The position numbers and the translations under genes are program-made. The notes beneath the pieces were generated by a model that was not told the DNA's origin, made no database searches, and was given only the letters and a program-made list of their open reading frames with translations. From Pseudomonadota bacterium (GTDB lineage: Bacteria; Pseudomonadota; Gammaproteobacteria; Burkholderiales; Gallionellaceae), in contig JAJXVB010000005.1 of assembly GCA_021782365.1 (NCBI GenBank), forward strand, positions 62,001 through 126,000: a DNA stretch of 64,000 nucleotides. Direction: 5' to 3'. This document shows, piece by piece, positions 1 through 12,111 of this stretch (positions within the stretch are counted from its first letter, which is position 1; each line of letters starts with the position of its first letter).

Positions 1-1463
1 TCACCGTCATCGGGAAATATCGAGATGCCCGCCTTGGCCGCAATGCGAAACACGGCATCGTTGAGCCGGAACGGATGCTCGAGGAAGACTTTGGAGAGCC
101 TGTCGAAGAGCTTCGGAAGATTGCCATCCGGCCTGATTTCGGGAACGACCACCGCGAAGTGATCCGAACTGATGCGCGCGATGAGATCCTTTCCCCCTGC
201 ATTTAGCGTCAGCCATTCGGCCACCTGCCTCAACAGCGCGTCCCCCGCGGGCCTGCCAAGGCTGTCGTTGAGGTTCTTGAACCGCTCGATGTCGATCAGC
301 ATCAAGGCGAGCCTGCGCCCTGTGCGCATGAACTGCCCTACGCGCTCGAAAAACAGCGTGCGGTTGGCAAGGCCTGTGAGCGCATCGTAATAGGCGAGGT
401 AATTCAGGCGTTCCTGTTTCTCGATATGATCGACGGCGAACTCGATGTCGTGAACCAGCTCGTCCAGCAACTGCATTTCTTCCCTGTGGAAGAATTCAGG
501 CTCTCCCGCATAGAGCGCGATCACGCCTATCGCCACGTTCGAGACGAAAAGTGGCATCACAGCCATGGAGCGCACGCCAGCCTCGATGTATTGCGAACCG
601 AACAGGACCTGGGGATCGCTCTGCACATCGTTGGCGACGAGCACCCTTTTTTCCCTGATTGCCCTCGCAACCATGGTTTTCTCGCTATCGCCGGAAGACA
701 GGATATTCCTGATGGAAGCCATGAGAAGCTCGTCCTTCCCAGCAGTGGCGCATGGAATTATCTTGAGCGTGCCGCTCTCCACCGTGCACAGCATCGCCAT
801 GCGAAAACCGCCTGTATCGACCGCGATCCGGCATGCCTCGCGGAACAGCTCCTCCCTGTCAGGCACGCGAACGATCAGCGTATTGATGCCGCTTAACATC
901 GCATAGACGCGGTTCAGATAGAGAATGCGGGCAGCCGACTGCTTGCGCTCGGTGATGTCCTGGATCATGCAAAGATGGCGCGGACTGACGCCCATTACTT
1001 TCAGAGGCGCAATCGTCATGTCCACCCAGACGGTCTTGCCATCGGAATGAAGATAGCGTTTTTCCATCCGGAAGCCTTCGATCTTTCCGGCATTCATCAG
1101 CGCCATGTTATCCAGGTCCAACTGGATGTCATCTGGATGGGTGATCTGCAGCCAGTCTATCCTCTTCAACTCATCAATCGACCTGCCTGCTATCTCGGCA
1201 AATCTGGGATTGACGTCATGGATATTTCCGGTATGCGAATCGATCACCGCGATCCCGATCGGCGATTGCATGAACATGATCCTGAAGCGCTCTTCGCTCT
1301 CCCTGAGCGCCTGCTCATGCTCGTCGTGAACGGCGGCATCCTTACCCGCATCGAGGATCTCGGGAAGCGATTCGATATCCGCCTGCCAGCCGTGCGCTTC
1401 GAGAAGCGAACGCAAGGCATGAAGATTTTCTTCATCGCCGCCGACAATCAGAATCCTGCTCAT
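1..1463 (-). CDS. PAS-GAF-GGDEF signalling protein, degenerate GGDEF, C-terminus off the window
   Basis: The frame starts at ATG 1463 and runs off the left edge, so only the first 487 codons are visible. A short receiver-like start (MSRILIVGGDEE) lacks the rest of a receiver domain. A PAS domain follows (about residues 60-170), then a GAF domain (about 190-325), then a GGDEF domain from about 355 containing YYDALTGLANR. The signature expected as GGDEF reads S-S-D-H-F at residues 432-436 (bases 156-170), so diguanylate cyclase activity is unlikely. In such proteins the degenerate domain usually regulates a following EAL domain; an EAL domain beyond the edge is inference. The GAF and PAS domains suggest a cytoplasmic small-molecule or redox sensor. 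No membrane segment is seen. Confidence 0.85.
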   Translation of the reverse strand, partial: MSRILIVGGDEENLHALRSLLEAHGWQADIESLPEILDAGKDAAVHDEHEQALRESEERFRIMFMQSPIGIAVIDSHTGNIHDVNPRFAEIAGRSIDELKRIDWLQITHPDDIQLDLDNMALMNAGKIEGFRMEKRYLHSDGKTVWVDMTIAPLKVMGVSPRHLCMIQDITERKQSAARILYLNRVYAMLSGINTLIVRVPDREELFREACRIAVDTGGFRMAMLCTVESGTLKIIPCATAGKDELLMASIRNILSSGDSEKTMVARAIREKRVLVANDVQSDPQVLFGSQYIEAGVRSMAVMPLFVSNVAIGVIALYAGEPEFFHREEMQLLDELVHDIEFAVDHIEKQERLNYLAYYDALTGLANRTLFFERVGQFMRTGRRLALMLIDIERFKNLNDSLGRPAGDALLRQVAEWLTLNAGGKDLIARISSDHFAVVVPEIRPDGNLPKLFDRLSKVFLEHPFRLNDAVFRIAAKAGISIFPDDG

Positions 1464-1499
1464 GATGGTATCGCTCTATCCTCGAGAATCAATGCCGCA

Positions 1500-1841
1500 T
1501 CACTTGGGGGAAGAGACGCCTTCCGCACGAGCTTCAGACCCGGCATCCAGATTGCCGAAATAGATCGTCTTGAATGTCTGCTTCAGGGATGGACTCTTGA
1601 AATCGTGCAGCACCATCGCCTTCTCGATCCTGACATGATCGCCCCTGGCAAGCCTGGATCTGCTCACGGCAGCCCATGCATCGCCCTTTGCGGTCTTGAG
1701 ATGCACATAGGTATAGATGGACGCATCCTTCGTTTCCAGCACCTCGCCATTCAGCGTGAAAAGCGGTGGCGGCGGGGTGATCTCTTCAGCCAGCGCGTAT
1801 GCGGGAAAAAGAATCAGACAGAGAGACAACAATGCATTCAT
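1500..1841 (-). CDS. NrfJ-like OB-fold periplasmic protein
   Basis: A 113-residue protein with an N-terminal signal peptide (hydrophobic to about residue 18, AYALA before the likely cleavage site). The mature part contains GEVLETKDASIYTYVHLKT followed by WAAVSR, which resembles the OB-fold domain of NrfJ-type proteins. Those are small periplasmic proteins often found near cytochrome or metal-binding proteins. AAGGAAG lies just upstream of the ATG on the minus strand. It sits 36 bases upstream of the truncated PAS-GAF-GGDEF gene and may share its transcript. The function is not known; family placement rests on the motif only. Confidence 0.75.
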   Translation of the reverse strand: MNALLSLCLILFPAYALAEEITPPPPLFTLNGEVLETKDASIYTYVHLKTAKGDAWAAVSRSRLARGDHVRIEKAMVLHDFKSPSLKQTFKTIYFGNLDAGSEARAEGVSSPK

Positions 1842-1861
1842 AAAAACTTCCTTTGAAAAAA

Positions 1862-2398
1862 TTATATCAGATGCCAGCTTCCCGGACTTATGTCGTCAAG
1901 ACTCCATTCGCCGATGCGACATCTTATCAGCCTGAGCGTCGGGAAACCGACAGCGGCAGTCATGCGCCTGACCTGCCTGTTCTTTCCTTCGCGTATGGTC
2001 AATTCCATCCAGCATGTCGGTATGTGCTTGCGAAAGCGCACGGGCGGATCGCGTGGCCAGAGATCCTTCGGTTCTTCAATCAGGGCAGCCTCGGCTGGCA
2101 GCGTCGTGAAGTCCGAAAGACTGACTCCGCTTCGCAATTTTTCAAGCGCCTCCTCTGTTGCGAGACCTTCCACCTGCACCCAGTATGTCTTGGGCAGCTT
2201 GTGTTTTGGATCGGTGATGCGGTGCTGGATTTTGCCATCGTCTGTCAGCAACAGCAGCCCTTCGCTATCGGTATCCAGCCTTCCCGCGGGATAAAATCCG
2301 GGAAGCGGGATATAATCCGCAAGCGTCGGATGCATGCCATCCCGGCTGAACTGGCTGATCACGCCAAACGGTTTGTTGAACAGCAATATGCGCCCCAT
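1862..2398 (-). CDS. rluE: 23S rRNA pseudouridine synthase, RluE type
   Basis: A 178-residue RsuA/RluB/E/F-family pseudouridine synthase. The catalytic motif GRLDTDSEGLLLLT is near residues 40-53, with the Asp that attacks the target uridine. The later GKNRQVRRM motif is also family-typical. There is no N-terminal S4 domain, and MGRILLFNKPFG starts directly in the catalytic domain; this is the RluE arrangement and explains the short length. RluE modifies one uridine of 23S rRNA during large-subunit maturation. The gene is divergent from icd, with 79 bases between the two starts. Family assignment is firm; the exact target base is from family knowledge. Confidence 0.9.
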   Translation of the reverse strand: MGRILLFNKPFGVISQFSRDGMHPTLADYIPLPGFYPAGRLDTDSEGLLLLTDDGKIQHRITDPKHKLPKTYWVQVEGLATEEALEKLRSGVSLSDFTTLPAEAALIEEPKDLWPRDPPVRFRKHIPTCWMELTIREGKNRQVRRMTAAVGFPTLRLIRCRIGEWSLDDISPGSWHLI

Positions 2399-2402
2399 TT
2401 GA

Positions 2403-5119
<2,717 letters not shown>

Positions 5120-5416
5120 TTAAGTCTTCCTCAATAGCGATCTTGACGGACTGCGCTCGGATAGACGCAGCCGCATTACGAAAGTTCACCGACAATACAT
5201 CTATCAGGCCTAAGCTACCACGAACCCTTCCGACTTTCAATTCTCAGCCTCTTCCGATTGCCTATGCATTCCGGCATATTGACCCTGAAAGTCTAAAATG
5301 AAAAACTGAATTCAAGAGATCCATCAGAAAGCCTGCGTTAAATGCGCATGCTCGCACTTCCGGCAATACCTCAATTTCATAACAGCGAAATCTGCATGTT
5401 TGCAGAGGGAGTGATC
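5120..5416. other. Intergenic region between divergent lipoprotein and pilus genes
   Basis: About 300 bases without a credible gene. The left end holds the ribosome-binding site of the lipoprotein gene and the right end that of mshL. The pilus operon promoter should lie here, but I found no -35/-10 pair with acceptable spacing and no GG-N10-GC match. Confidence 0.5.
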
Positions 5417-7171
5417 ATGCTTCTTGAAAGAATTTGCATCGTCGTGCCATGCCTGATCCTGATCGGCTGCACGGATCTCCCCAAAGCCATCCCTGTATCC
5501 GCACAGCACTTAACACCGGATGCGGCGAAACCATCCCCAGATATTCCGCCTCTTGCAGGCATGGCGCCGCTTCCACCTCCGCCTGCCAAAAAACCGCCGG
5601 CGGAACGCTACAACGTGGTCGTGAACAACGTGCCCGCACAGGAGATGCTTTTCGCGCTCGCCCGGGATGCGAGACTCAATATCGAGATCCATCCTGGCAT
5701 CACGGGGACCGTGACGATGAACATGGTCGATTGCACGCTGCCTGAAATACTCGACGCGATTTCCCGGCAGGTGGACATGCGCTATGAATTCAACGGCAGA
5801 AATCTCGCGATCATGCCGGATACGCCATATCTGAAGACGTATCAGATCGAATATCCCAACGTATCAAGGGATGCAAAGAACAACATCAACATGTCCACCA
5901 ACATCGCGGTGATAGGCAAGAGCGAAGGGGCTGCGGCTGGCAGCAACGGTGCGAATTCCGCGATTGCAAACCTTTCAAACAACGACTTCTGGAAGACGCT
6001 GACAGAAAACATCAAGGACCTTTTGAGGGAAACCGACAAGAAGCTTCCGGAAGGCTCGAGCGAGACCGTCTCGGAGCAGAGCAACCAGCAGCAGATCACC
6101 CAGCTGGGCACCGAGCCAAAGAAGAAATCGGCTGTCTCACCGCCCGCACAGATCCAGAGCCAGAACACGAGGCGAGACCGCCGCGTGACCTACCGCGAGG
6201 CAGCATCCGTGATCGCGAATCCTGAGACCGGCATCATCAGCGTGCGCGCCACTTCGCGTCAGCATAGGGCCGTTCGCAAATTCATCGACAAGGTGATAGA
6301 CAACGCGCGCCGCCAGGTTTTCATCGAGGCGACCATCGTCGAAGTCGAACTGTCCGATCAGTACCAGCAGGGCATCAACTGGTCTTTGCTGCGCGCGCTG
6401 GGCTTGAGCCTGCAGCAGACTTCCACGGTCCCGCCGCCTTCGTCGCCTGTCACCGCTCTTGGCACCATCAGTTATCTGAACCCTGGAAAGCAAGGCAGCT
6501 TCAGCCTGAATGGCTCGATACAGCTTCTGGAAAATTTCGGAAAGACACATGTGCTCTCGAGCCCCACGCTTTCCGTGCTCAACAACCAGACCAGCCTGCT
6601 CAAGGTGGTTGACGAACTGGTCTACTTCACGATCGATGTCACCCAGGGTTCCTACAGCACCGCAGGCGCCCTGCTCACCTCCCCGACTTACACTTCCACG
6701 ATACACACCGTCCCCATCGGCTTCATGATGTATGTCACGCCTGAAGTGGGAAAGGATCAGGAAGTCACACTCAACCTGAGACCCACGATCACGCGCATCC
6801 TGGGTTATGTGCCAGATCCCAATCCTGCGCTCATCAATCCCGTGAATCCGTCTCTATCCGTATCCAATCTCATCCCCGAGATACAGACGCGCGAAATGGA
6901 ATCCATCCTGACTGTGCACGACGGAGACATCGCGGTGCTGGGCGGCCTGATGCAGGACACGAGCTCAGGCAACACGGGACAGATACCCGGCATCAGCAAG
7001 ATTCCAGGGGCTGGCGAATTGTTCAAGGCGCGAAGCGACACGAATCGCAAGACGGAACTTGTCGTGTTCCTGCGCCCCGTCATCCTGAACCAGAACAGCC
7101 AGTATGAACTGGTCAGGAATTTCAGGAACGTGGCCGAAGACAGACAGGAAGGCGGAGGGGAAATGCAATGA
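5417..7171 (+). CDS. mshL: MSHA-type pilus secretin MshL
   Basis: A secretin-family outer-membrane channel through which the pilus fibre leaves the cell. The chosen start at 5417 has AGAGGGAG at good distance and gives a lipoprotein signal ending LIGC; in-frame ATGs at 5342 and 5396 are less likely. After a proline-rich linker comes an N-terminal domain with YNVVVNNVPAQEML and LPEILDAISRQ, typical of MshL. A Ser/Asn/Gln-rich low-complexity segment follows, then the secretin core with VLSSPTLSVLNNQ and the closing IPGISKIPGAGELFKARS and ELVVFLRP motifs. It is the first gene of a block of ATGA-coupled pilus genes; its stop overlaps the next start by four bases. Confidence 0.9.
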   Translation: MLLERICIVVPCLILIGCTDLPKAIPVSAQHLTPDAAKPSPDIPPLAGMAPLPPPPAKKPPAERYNVVVNNVPAQEMLFALARDARLNIEIHPGITGTVTMNMVDCTLPEILDAISRQVDMRYEFNGRNLAIMPDTPYLKTYQIEYPNVSRDAKNNINMSTNIAVIGKSEGAAAGSNGANSAIANLSNNDFWKTLTENIKDLLRETDKKLPEGSSETVSEQSNQQQITQLGTEPKKKSAVSPPAQIQSQNTRRDRRVTYREAASVIANPETGIISVRATSRQHRAVRKFIDKVIDNARRQVFIEATIVEVELSDQYQQGINWSLLRALGLSLQQTSTVPPPSSPVTALGTISYLNPGKQGSFSLNGSIQLLENFGKTHVLSSPTLSVLNNQTSLLKVVDELVYFTIDVTQGSYSTAGALLTSPTYTSTIHTVPIGFMMYVTPEVGKDQEVTLNLRPTITRILGYVPDPNPALINPVNPSLSVSNLIPEIQTREMESILTVHDGDIAVLGGLMQDTSSGNTGQIPGISKIPGAGELFKARSDTNRKTELVVFLRPVILNQNSQYELVRNFRNVAEDRQEGGGEMQ

Positions 7172-7866
7172 GGGTGTTTTCAAAAGCCTGTTCGCTTCTC
7201 TTCCTGTCAACCGTTTTCCTGCATGACGCGTATGCGATCGGCAGACATCCCCCCGACAGGAACAGCCCCCTCAAGAATGAGTCGCAAGGCCAGATGCTCA
7301 TGACAGCATACCGGGAATTGTCCCGAGGAATGCTCGATGAAGCAGCGACGGAATACGGCGAAGTCCTGGCGGATAGCCCCCATGAAATTGACGCTCTTTT
7401 AGGGCTTGCGGTGATCTATCAGCGCAGGCATCAGCCGGATCTGGCGGCGAAGTTCTACAGGCAGGCATTGAATGAAGACATGGGAAATGCGCCAGCTGCA
7501 GCCGGCCTCATCAGCCTTTCCATTCCGGCAGATCCTGCTGCGGCAGAAAGCGAATTGAAGGAGCTGCTGGACATCCAGCCTTCATCACCCGAGCTGCAAT
7601 ATGCCCTGGGAAACGCATTGGCATTTGAGCTTCGCATGGGAGAAGCGGAGCATGCCTACTTCATCGCCTATACGCTCGCACCGGACAATGCGCTTTATGC
7701 CTACAACCTCGCCGTATCGCTGGACCGGCTGCACAAGCCTCATGCCGCCCTCCCCTATTATGAAAAATCGCTGCGCTTGTCCATGCAATACCCTGGCCTC
7801 TTCGATCCGAACCCTGTCAATCGGCGGATAAGAGAAATAAGCGGCATACAGGAACAGAAGCGATGA
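7168..7866 (+). CDS. TPR protein of the pilus locus (MshN-like position)
   Basis: A 232-residue exported protein. A signal peptide (to about residue 23, DAYA) is followed by about four tetratricopeptide repeats, such as GMLDEAATEYGEVLADSP, DLAAKFYRQAL and AALPYYEKSLRL. It lies between mshL and mshE, overlapping both by four bases, which is where MSHA loci carry the TPR protein MshN. In related pili such TPR proteins help secretin assembly or peptidoglycan passage. The sequence itself shows only the repeats, so MshN identity is inferred from position. Confidence 0.8.
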   Translation: MRVFSKACSLLFLSTVFLHDAYAIGRHPPDRNSPLKNESQGQMLMTAYRELSRGMLDEAATEYGEVLADSPHEIDALLGLAVIYQRRHQPDLAAKFYRQALNEDMGNAPAAAGLISLSIPADPAAAESELKELLDIQPSSPELQYALGNALAFELRMGEAEHAYFIAYTLAPDNALYAYNLAVSLDRLHKPHAALPYYEKSLRLSMQYPGLFDPNPVNRRIREISGIQEQKR

Positions 7867-9569
7867 ATTCTCGCCCACGCATCGGAGAAGTGCTTAAGGC
7901 GCGCGGCCAGATCACCGACGATCAGCTGCATATCGCCCTCAAGAAACAGAAGGAAGACCTGAGGCCTCTGGGTGAAGAACTGCTTGCCCTGCATTTCATC
8001 TCTGAACAGACCATGCGCGAGGCGGTATCGGAAGCCGCAGGATACAAGGCCATCGATCTCTCTGGATTCGTCGCGGATGCCGCCGCACTGTCGCTTATCC
8101 CGAAATCCGTCGCGACACGCCATGTCCTCTTCCCGGTCAATTTCGATGCGGCAAGCGGCAATCTTATGATCGCCGCCGCAAATCCTGACGATATCCGGAC
8201 TCGCGATGCGGCTTCTGCAATTCTTGCAGGAGCAAGTGAATTTGCCGGGCAGCACATCAGCTGCGAATGGCGCATCGCACCCAGCGCAGAGGTGCAGGCC
8301 TCGATCGACAGGTTCTATGACCATGAGCTTTCGATAGAAGGGATACTTTCCGAGCTTGAGGGCGGGGAATTCGACTTCAATGCGCTGACCCAGACGGGCG
8401 CCTCATACAGCCACCCCATCGTGAGACTGACCGATGCGCTGCTCTCCGATGCAGTGAGCCACAGCGCATCCGACATACATTTCGAGCCTGAAGAGCAGTT
8501 CCTGCGCGTGCGCTATCGCATAGACGGCGTGCTGAGGCCCGTGAGGTCGCTTGCAAAATCGAATTGGGCAGCTTTGCTGGTGCGCCTCAAGGTGCTCACA
8601 GGCATGAACATCGCCGAGACGCGCGCACCTCAGGACGGGCGGCTTTCCATTTGGCTTTTCGGCCGCCAGATCGATTTTCGCGCAGCCTCCCATCCCACCA
8701 TGCATGGAGAAAATTTCGTGCTTCGCATACTGGACCGCAAGGCCGGCATCGTGAACCTCGACAGGCTCGGCATGACGCCCTCTCAGCTTTCGCTCCTGGA
8801 GCGCATGCTGCAAAGGCCGGAAGGCATATTGCTGGTGACAGGCCCCACAGGATCCGGGAAGACCACCACGCTTTATTCGATACTCAATTTTCTCAACAAG
8901 GACACCGTGAACATCATGACGCTCGAGGACCCCGTCGAATACCCGCTGCCGCTTGCAAGACAGACTTCGATTGCGGAAATCGTGAAGCTGGATTTTTCCA
9001 ACGGGATAAGGTCGCTGATGCGTCAGGACCCGGACATCATACTGGTTGGAGAAATCCGCGACCGCGACACAGCCGAGATGGCGCTGCGCGCGGCCATGAC
9101 CGGACATCAGGTCTTTTCCACGCTGCACACTAATTCAGCGTTGGGCTCTATCGCGAGGCTTCATGATCTGGGCATGCTGGAAAGCATGTTTGCCGACAAC
9201 CTGATCGGCATCATCGCGCAGCGGCTGGTGCGCAAACTCTGTCCGCTTTGCAAGGTGCGCCACGAACCGGACAGGACAGAGCGCAGGATCATGGGGACGG
9301 ATGCATCCCTATACCGTCCGGGCGGCTGCGCGGAATGCGATCATCAGGGATACAAGGGCAGACTTGCGATCATGGAGATTCTGCGCTTTGACCAGGGGTT
9401 GACAGAGCTTGTCTCGCGCCGCGCAGGACTCAAGGAGCTCACCGAATATGCGCTTTCCCACCAGTTCGTTCCGCTCTGCGACGACGGAATAAGGCGCGTG
9501 AAGGAAGGCATCACCTCGCTGGACGAGGTCAGGCGCGTGGTCGACTTCAGCGACAGGATTACCGAATAA
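7863..9569 (+). CDS. mshE: Pilus assembly ATPase, MshE/GspE/PilB family
   Basis: A 568-residue cytoplasmic hexameric ATPase that powers fibre polymerisation. The N-terminal MshEN-type domain (about residues 1-150) begins RPRIGEVLKARGQITDDQL and resembles the c-di-GMP-binding domain of MshE/PilB. The Walker A motif GPTGSGKTT is at residues 327-335. The Asp box (NIMTLEDPVEYPL), Walker B (DPDIILVGEIRD) and His box (HQVFSTLHTNSA) follow. A zinc-binding tetracysteine is formed by Cys460/Cys463 and Cys489/Cys492. All catalytic motifs look intact. c-di-GMP control of this ATPase is known for MshE and fits the c-di-GMP enzymes elsewhere in the window, but is not proven here. Confidence 0.93.
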   Translation: MNSRPRIGEVLKARGQITDDQLHIALKKQKEDLRPLGEELLALHFISEQTMREAVSEAAGYKAIDLSGFVADAAALSLIPKSVATRHVLFPVNFDAASGNLMIAAANPDDIRTRDAASAILAGASEFAGQHISCEWRIAPSAEVQASIDRFYDHELSIEGILSELEGGEFDFNALTQTGASYSHPIVRLTDALLSDAVSHSASDIHFEPEEQFLRVRYRIDGVLRPVRSLAKSNWAALLVRLKVLTGMNIAETRAPQDGRLSIWLFGRQIDFRAASHPTMHGENFVLRILDRKAGIVNLDRLGMTPSQLSLLERMLQRPEGILLVTGPTGSGKTTTLYSILNFLNKDTVNIMTLEDPVEYPLPLARQTSIAEIVKLDFSNGIRSLMRQDPDIILVGEIRDRDTAEMALRAAMTGHQVFSTLHTNSALGSIARLHDLGMLESMFADNLIGIIAQRLVRKLCPLCKVRHEPDRTERRIMGTDASLYRPGGCAECDHQGYKGRLAIMEILRFDQGLTELVSRRAGLKELTEYALSHQFVPLCDDGIRRVKEGITSLDEVRRVVDFSDRITE

Positions 9570-10768
9570 TGCCTCTCTACCGCTACCGCGCAATCGACAC
9601 CTCGGGAAAAATTTCCAAGGGGGAGAGCAATGCGCTAAACGAGCAGGATCTCGCCTCACAACTCGAGAAGATAGGCCTGGAGCTGATACGCTCGCGTAAG
9701 GTTCAAAGAAGAATCAGGTTGCACAGAATCGCGCGCCGCGAGCTGATCGAATTGCTCTTCGAGCTTGAGATGCTCTTGAGAGCCGGCGTGCCGATACTTT
9801 CCATACTGGCTGATTTGCGCGACACCACCGAGATCCCGAGGATACGGAATCTTTGCGCAAGCCTGCATGAAAAGATCGATTCCGGATCGACCCTTTCCGA
9901 AGCGCTTGCCGCCAATCCGGGCGCATTTCCGGAACTGGTGATCAACCTCGTGAAGGCGGGAGAAGCGACGGGGCAGCTGCCTGATGTGCTGGACGAAATC
10001 GTCAAATCCCTGAAATGGCAGGACGAACTTCTGGCCAAGACCCGCCAGCTCCTGATCTATCCGGCATTCGTCACGCTCGTGGTGAGCATGGTCGTGATAT
10101 TCCTGATGACCTATCTCGTCCCTCAGATTGTCGGTTTCGTCGAGAACATGGGGGGAAGCATACCGCTGCAGACGAGGCTCCTGATCTCGATATCCGACGC
10201 GTTCGTAAGATATGGCTGGATCATCCTGCCAACCGCTGTTGCAATGCCCATCCTGCTCGCGTTGCTTGCAAGAACCAATCAGGGCGCAAGACGCATGATG
10301 CATGCAGCGGAGCTAAACCTTCCCTACATCGGCCCCATCATCAAGAAAATCATGCTCGCAAGGGCAGGAGACACGCTGGGGCTTACCTACAAGACAGGCA
10401 TACCCTTGCTTGACGGGCTGGTCTATTGCAGCAACGTAACGGGAAATCTGATCCTGAAGGAAGCGATAGATCACGCCAGGACATCGATCGCCAACGGCGC
10501 GCCCATCAGCCGCGGATTCGCCGAACAGAAACTCTTTCCCGCGCTGATCATACGCATGATCAAGACCGGAGAGGAAACAGGAGATCTGTCTGGCGCGCTC
10601 AAAAACATCTCCTACTTCTACAACCGCGACATCAACGATTCCATCGCCCGCATGCAATCCCTGATCGAGCCTGCACTCACAATCGTGCTCGGCATCATGC
10701 TGGGCTGGATCATGACGGCCGTGCTGGGCCCGATTTACGACACCGTATCGAGGATCAGGCTGACATGA
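9569..10768 (+). CDS. mshG: Inner-membrane platform protein, MshG/GspF/PilC family
   Basis: A 399-residue platform protein beginning MPLYRYRAIDTSGKISKGE. Two repeated GspF domains are visible (about residues 60-190 and 265-390). Three hydrophobic segments lie near residues 165-190, 215-235 and 370-390. Family motifs include LVKAGEATGQLPDVL and MIKTGEETGDLSGAL, the two copies of the same repeat. It couples the ATPase to pilin insertion. The start overlaps the mshE stop by one base (TAATG) and the end overlaps the next gene by four. Confidence 0.92.
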   Translation: MPLYRYRAIDTSGKISKGESNALNEQDLASQLEKIGLELIRSRKVQRRIRLHRIARRELIELLFELEMLLRAGVPILSILADLRDTTEIPRIRNLCASLHEKIDSGSTLSEALAANPGAFPELVINLVKAGEATGQLPDVLDEIVKSLKWQDELLAKTRQLLIYPAFVTLVVSMVVIFLMTYLVPQIVGFVENMGGSIPLQTRLLISISDAFVRYGWIILPTAVAMPILLALLARTNQGARRMMHAAELNLPYIGPIIKKIMLARAGDTLGLTYKTGIPLLDGLVYCSNVTGNLILKEAIDHARTSIANGAPISRGFAEQKLFPALIIRMIKTGEETGDLSGALKNISYFYNRDINDSIARMQSLIEPALTIVLGIMLGWIMTAVLGPIYDTVSRIRLT

Positions 10769-12111
10769 AGGCCGTGCTGCTCATCGATTCCTCCGGCTCA
10801 CGGTATTTCAGGCGACATCGCAGCCAGTGGCAGGAAATCGAAAAACCGGATGAAAACGAAAGCCTACGCGTCATCGCGGATCTTCCGGAAGAATCGCTCG
10901 AAAGTCTGGACCTTCCGTTGCTTTTCGGGCCCGATCGGACGCATTTCCTGCAGCGGCGCCTGAATCAGGCATTTCCGAACAGCCAGTTCCGGGCAGCCGT
11001 TTCAAACTGCATATTCGGCAGGGCCGCACTCCTCACAGGCTTGAACACAGACGATGCGATCGGCAGCGCGCTCCATAAACTCAAAAATCCGGTCGCAGGA
11101 GTATGGGGCATGTTCATGCTGATGACAGCCGCCATGCAAAGACAACGCATCAAAAACATCATGCTCGTCTTCCCAGGCCGGCAATATCTCCGCATTCTGG
11201 TCATGAGGCATGGCGCGCCTGTCGTCACGCGCTGCATACATCGCTACAACGAAAGCCCGAATGATGAGATCCAGCTCACCCTTTTGCATCTCGAAAATCA
11301 TCAGACCTTTGGGCAGGAGCCGATTCCCCCCGTGCTGTATCTTGGCGATCCTGAAGGGCTGAAAGATGCGATGCCGTTGCCGGATGCGATGACGCCAAAG
11401 GGCAACGCATCCTATCTGCATGCGCTGCTGGAGACGGCCTGCATATCCAGCAAGGGGCAATTCGCCCCCATGAAATTCCGAATCGGATTCTTGAGCAAAT
11501 GCATCCGCAGGACAGCCGTGATTCTCGCGAGCATCTGCATGCTTGCATCGCTTCTTTTAACACAGCGCGATTTGCGCGAGCTATCCAGCATGACCGCCAA
11601 AGAAGGCGCGCTGCAAAAGAGCCTTCAGCAGGAAGCCGTTCTGCAGAAAGAACTCGCAAGACGCATTGCAGAAAGTGGTGCAGATCCGGCATTGATTCGA
11701 GCAGCCACAAGATTCGCGGCATCCGGATTCGACGCCGCACCCGCCATGGGCTCCGTCTTCAATCTCGTCGCAACATGCATCGCGGGTTTGCAGGAAGTTC
11801 GCATCAAGAGCTTGAGCTACAAGCTTCTGAATCCCAACGAGGGTTACTGCGGAAAGTCATTTCCGCCAACAGATAAGCGCTATCTGGGATTGCAATTTTC
11901 GATTCTGCTGAAAGATGCCTCATCGGTTGCAAGAAAGGCCGAGATCCAGAAGCGCATTTCATCCAGCATCCAAAGCAATCCGTCCATCCGGCTGATCGAT
12001 GATCCCGCATCGAGCTCCCTTGCAATCCAGAACGGGCACAGTTCTTCCAGCGCCAGCGAACCCTGGTGCATGGTGATTCCATGGTCTGAATTACGGACGA
12101 GCAGGCCATGA
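10765..12111 (+). CDS. Pilus alignment-complex protein, PilM/PilN-like (MshI position)
   Basis: A 448-residue protein read from ATG 10765, which overlaps the mshG stop by four bases; a longer reading into mshG is rejected. The N-terminal half is soluble, has MKAVLLIDSSGSRYFRR, and could be a PilM/GspL-like actin-fold remnant. A single membrane segment lies at about residues 248-266 (TAVILASICMLASLLLTQ). A periplasmic region with a coiled coil follows (SMTAKEGALQKSLQQEAVLQ). This cytoplasmic-TM-periplasmic layout is that of GspL or fused PilM-PilN proteins. Sequence similarity is too weak to name the family; the call rests on topology and position. Confidence 0.7.
   Translation: MKAVLLIDSSGSRYFRRHRSQWQEIEKPDENESLRVIADLPEESLESLDLPLLFGPDRTHFLQRRLNQAFPNSQFRAAVSNCIFGRAALLTGLNTDDAIGSALHKLKNPVAGVWGMFMLMTAAMQRQRIKNIMLVFPGRQYLRILVMRHGAPVVTRCIHRYNESPNDEIQLTLLHLENHQTFGQEPIPPVLYLGDPEGLKDAMPLPDAMTPKGNASYLHALLETACISSKGQFAPMKFRIGFLSKCIRRTAVILASICMLASLLLTQRDLRELSSMTAKEGALQKSLQQEAVLQKELARRIAESGADPALIRAATRFAASGFDAAPAMGSVFNLVATCIAGLQEVRIKSLSYKLLNPNEGYCGKSFPPTDKRYLGLQFSILLKDASSVARKAEIQKRISSSIQSNPSIRLIDDPASSSLAIQNGHSSSSASEPWCMVIPWSELRTSRP

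Noticed and set aside
5279-5300. TTGACC followed by TAAAAT upstream of mshL
   Set aside because: The spacing is about ten bases, too short for a sigma-70 promoter.
8403-9128. 241-codon frame antisense to mshE
   Set aside because: It lies wholly inside the conserved ATPase and shows no domain.
10426-10764. N-terminal extension of the PilM/PilN-like gene into mshG
   Set aside because: The extension is an Arg/His-rich out-of-frame reading of mshG. ATG 10765 overlaps the mshG stop like its neighbours.
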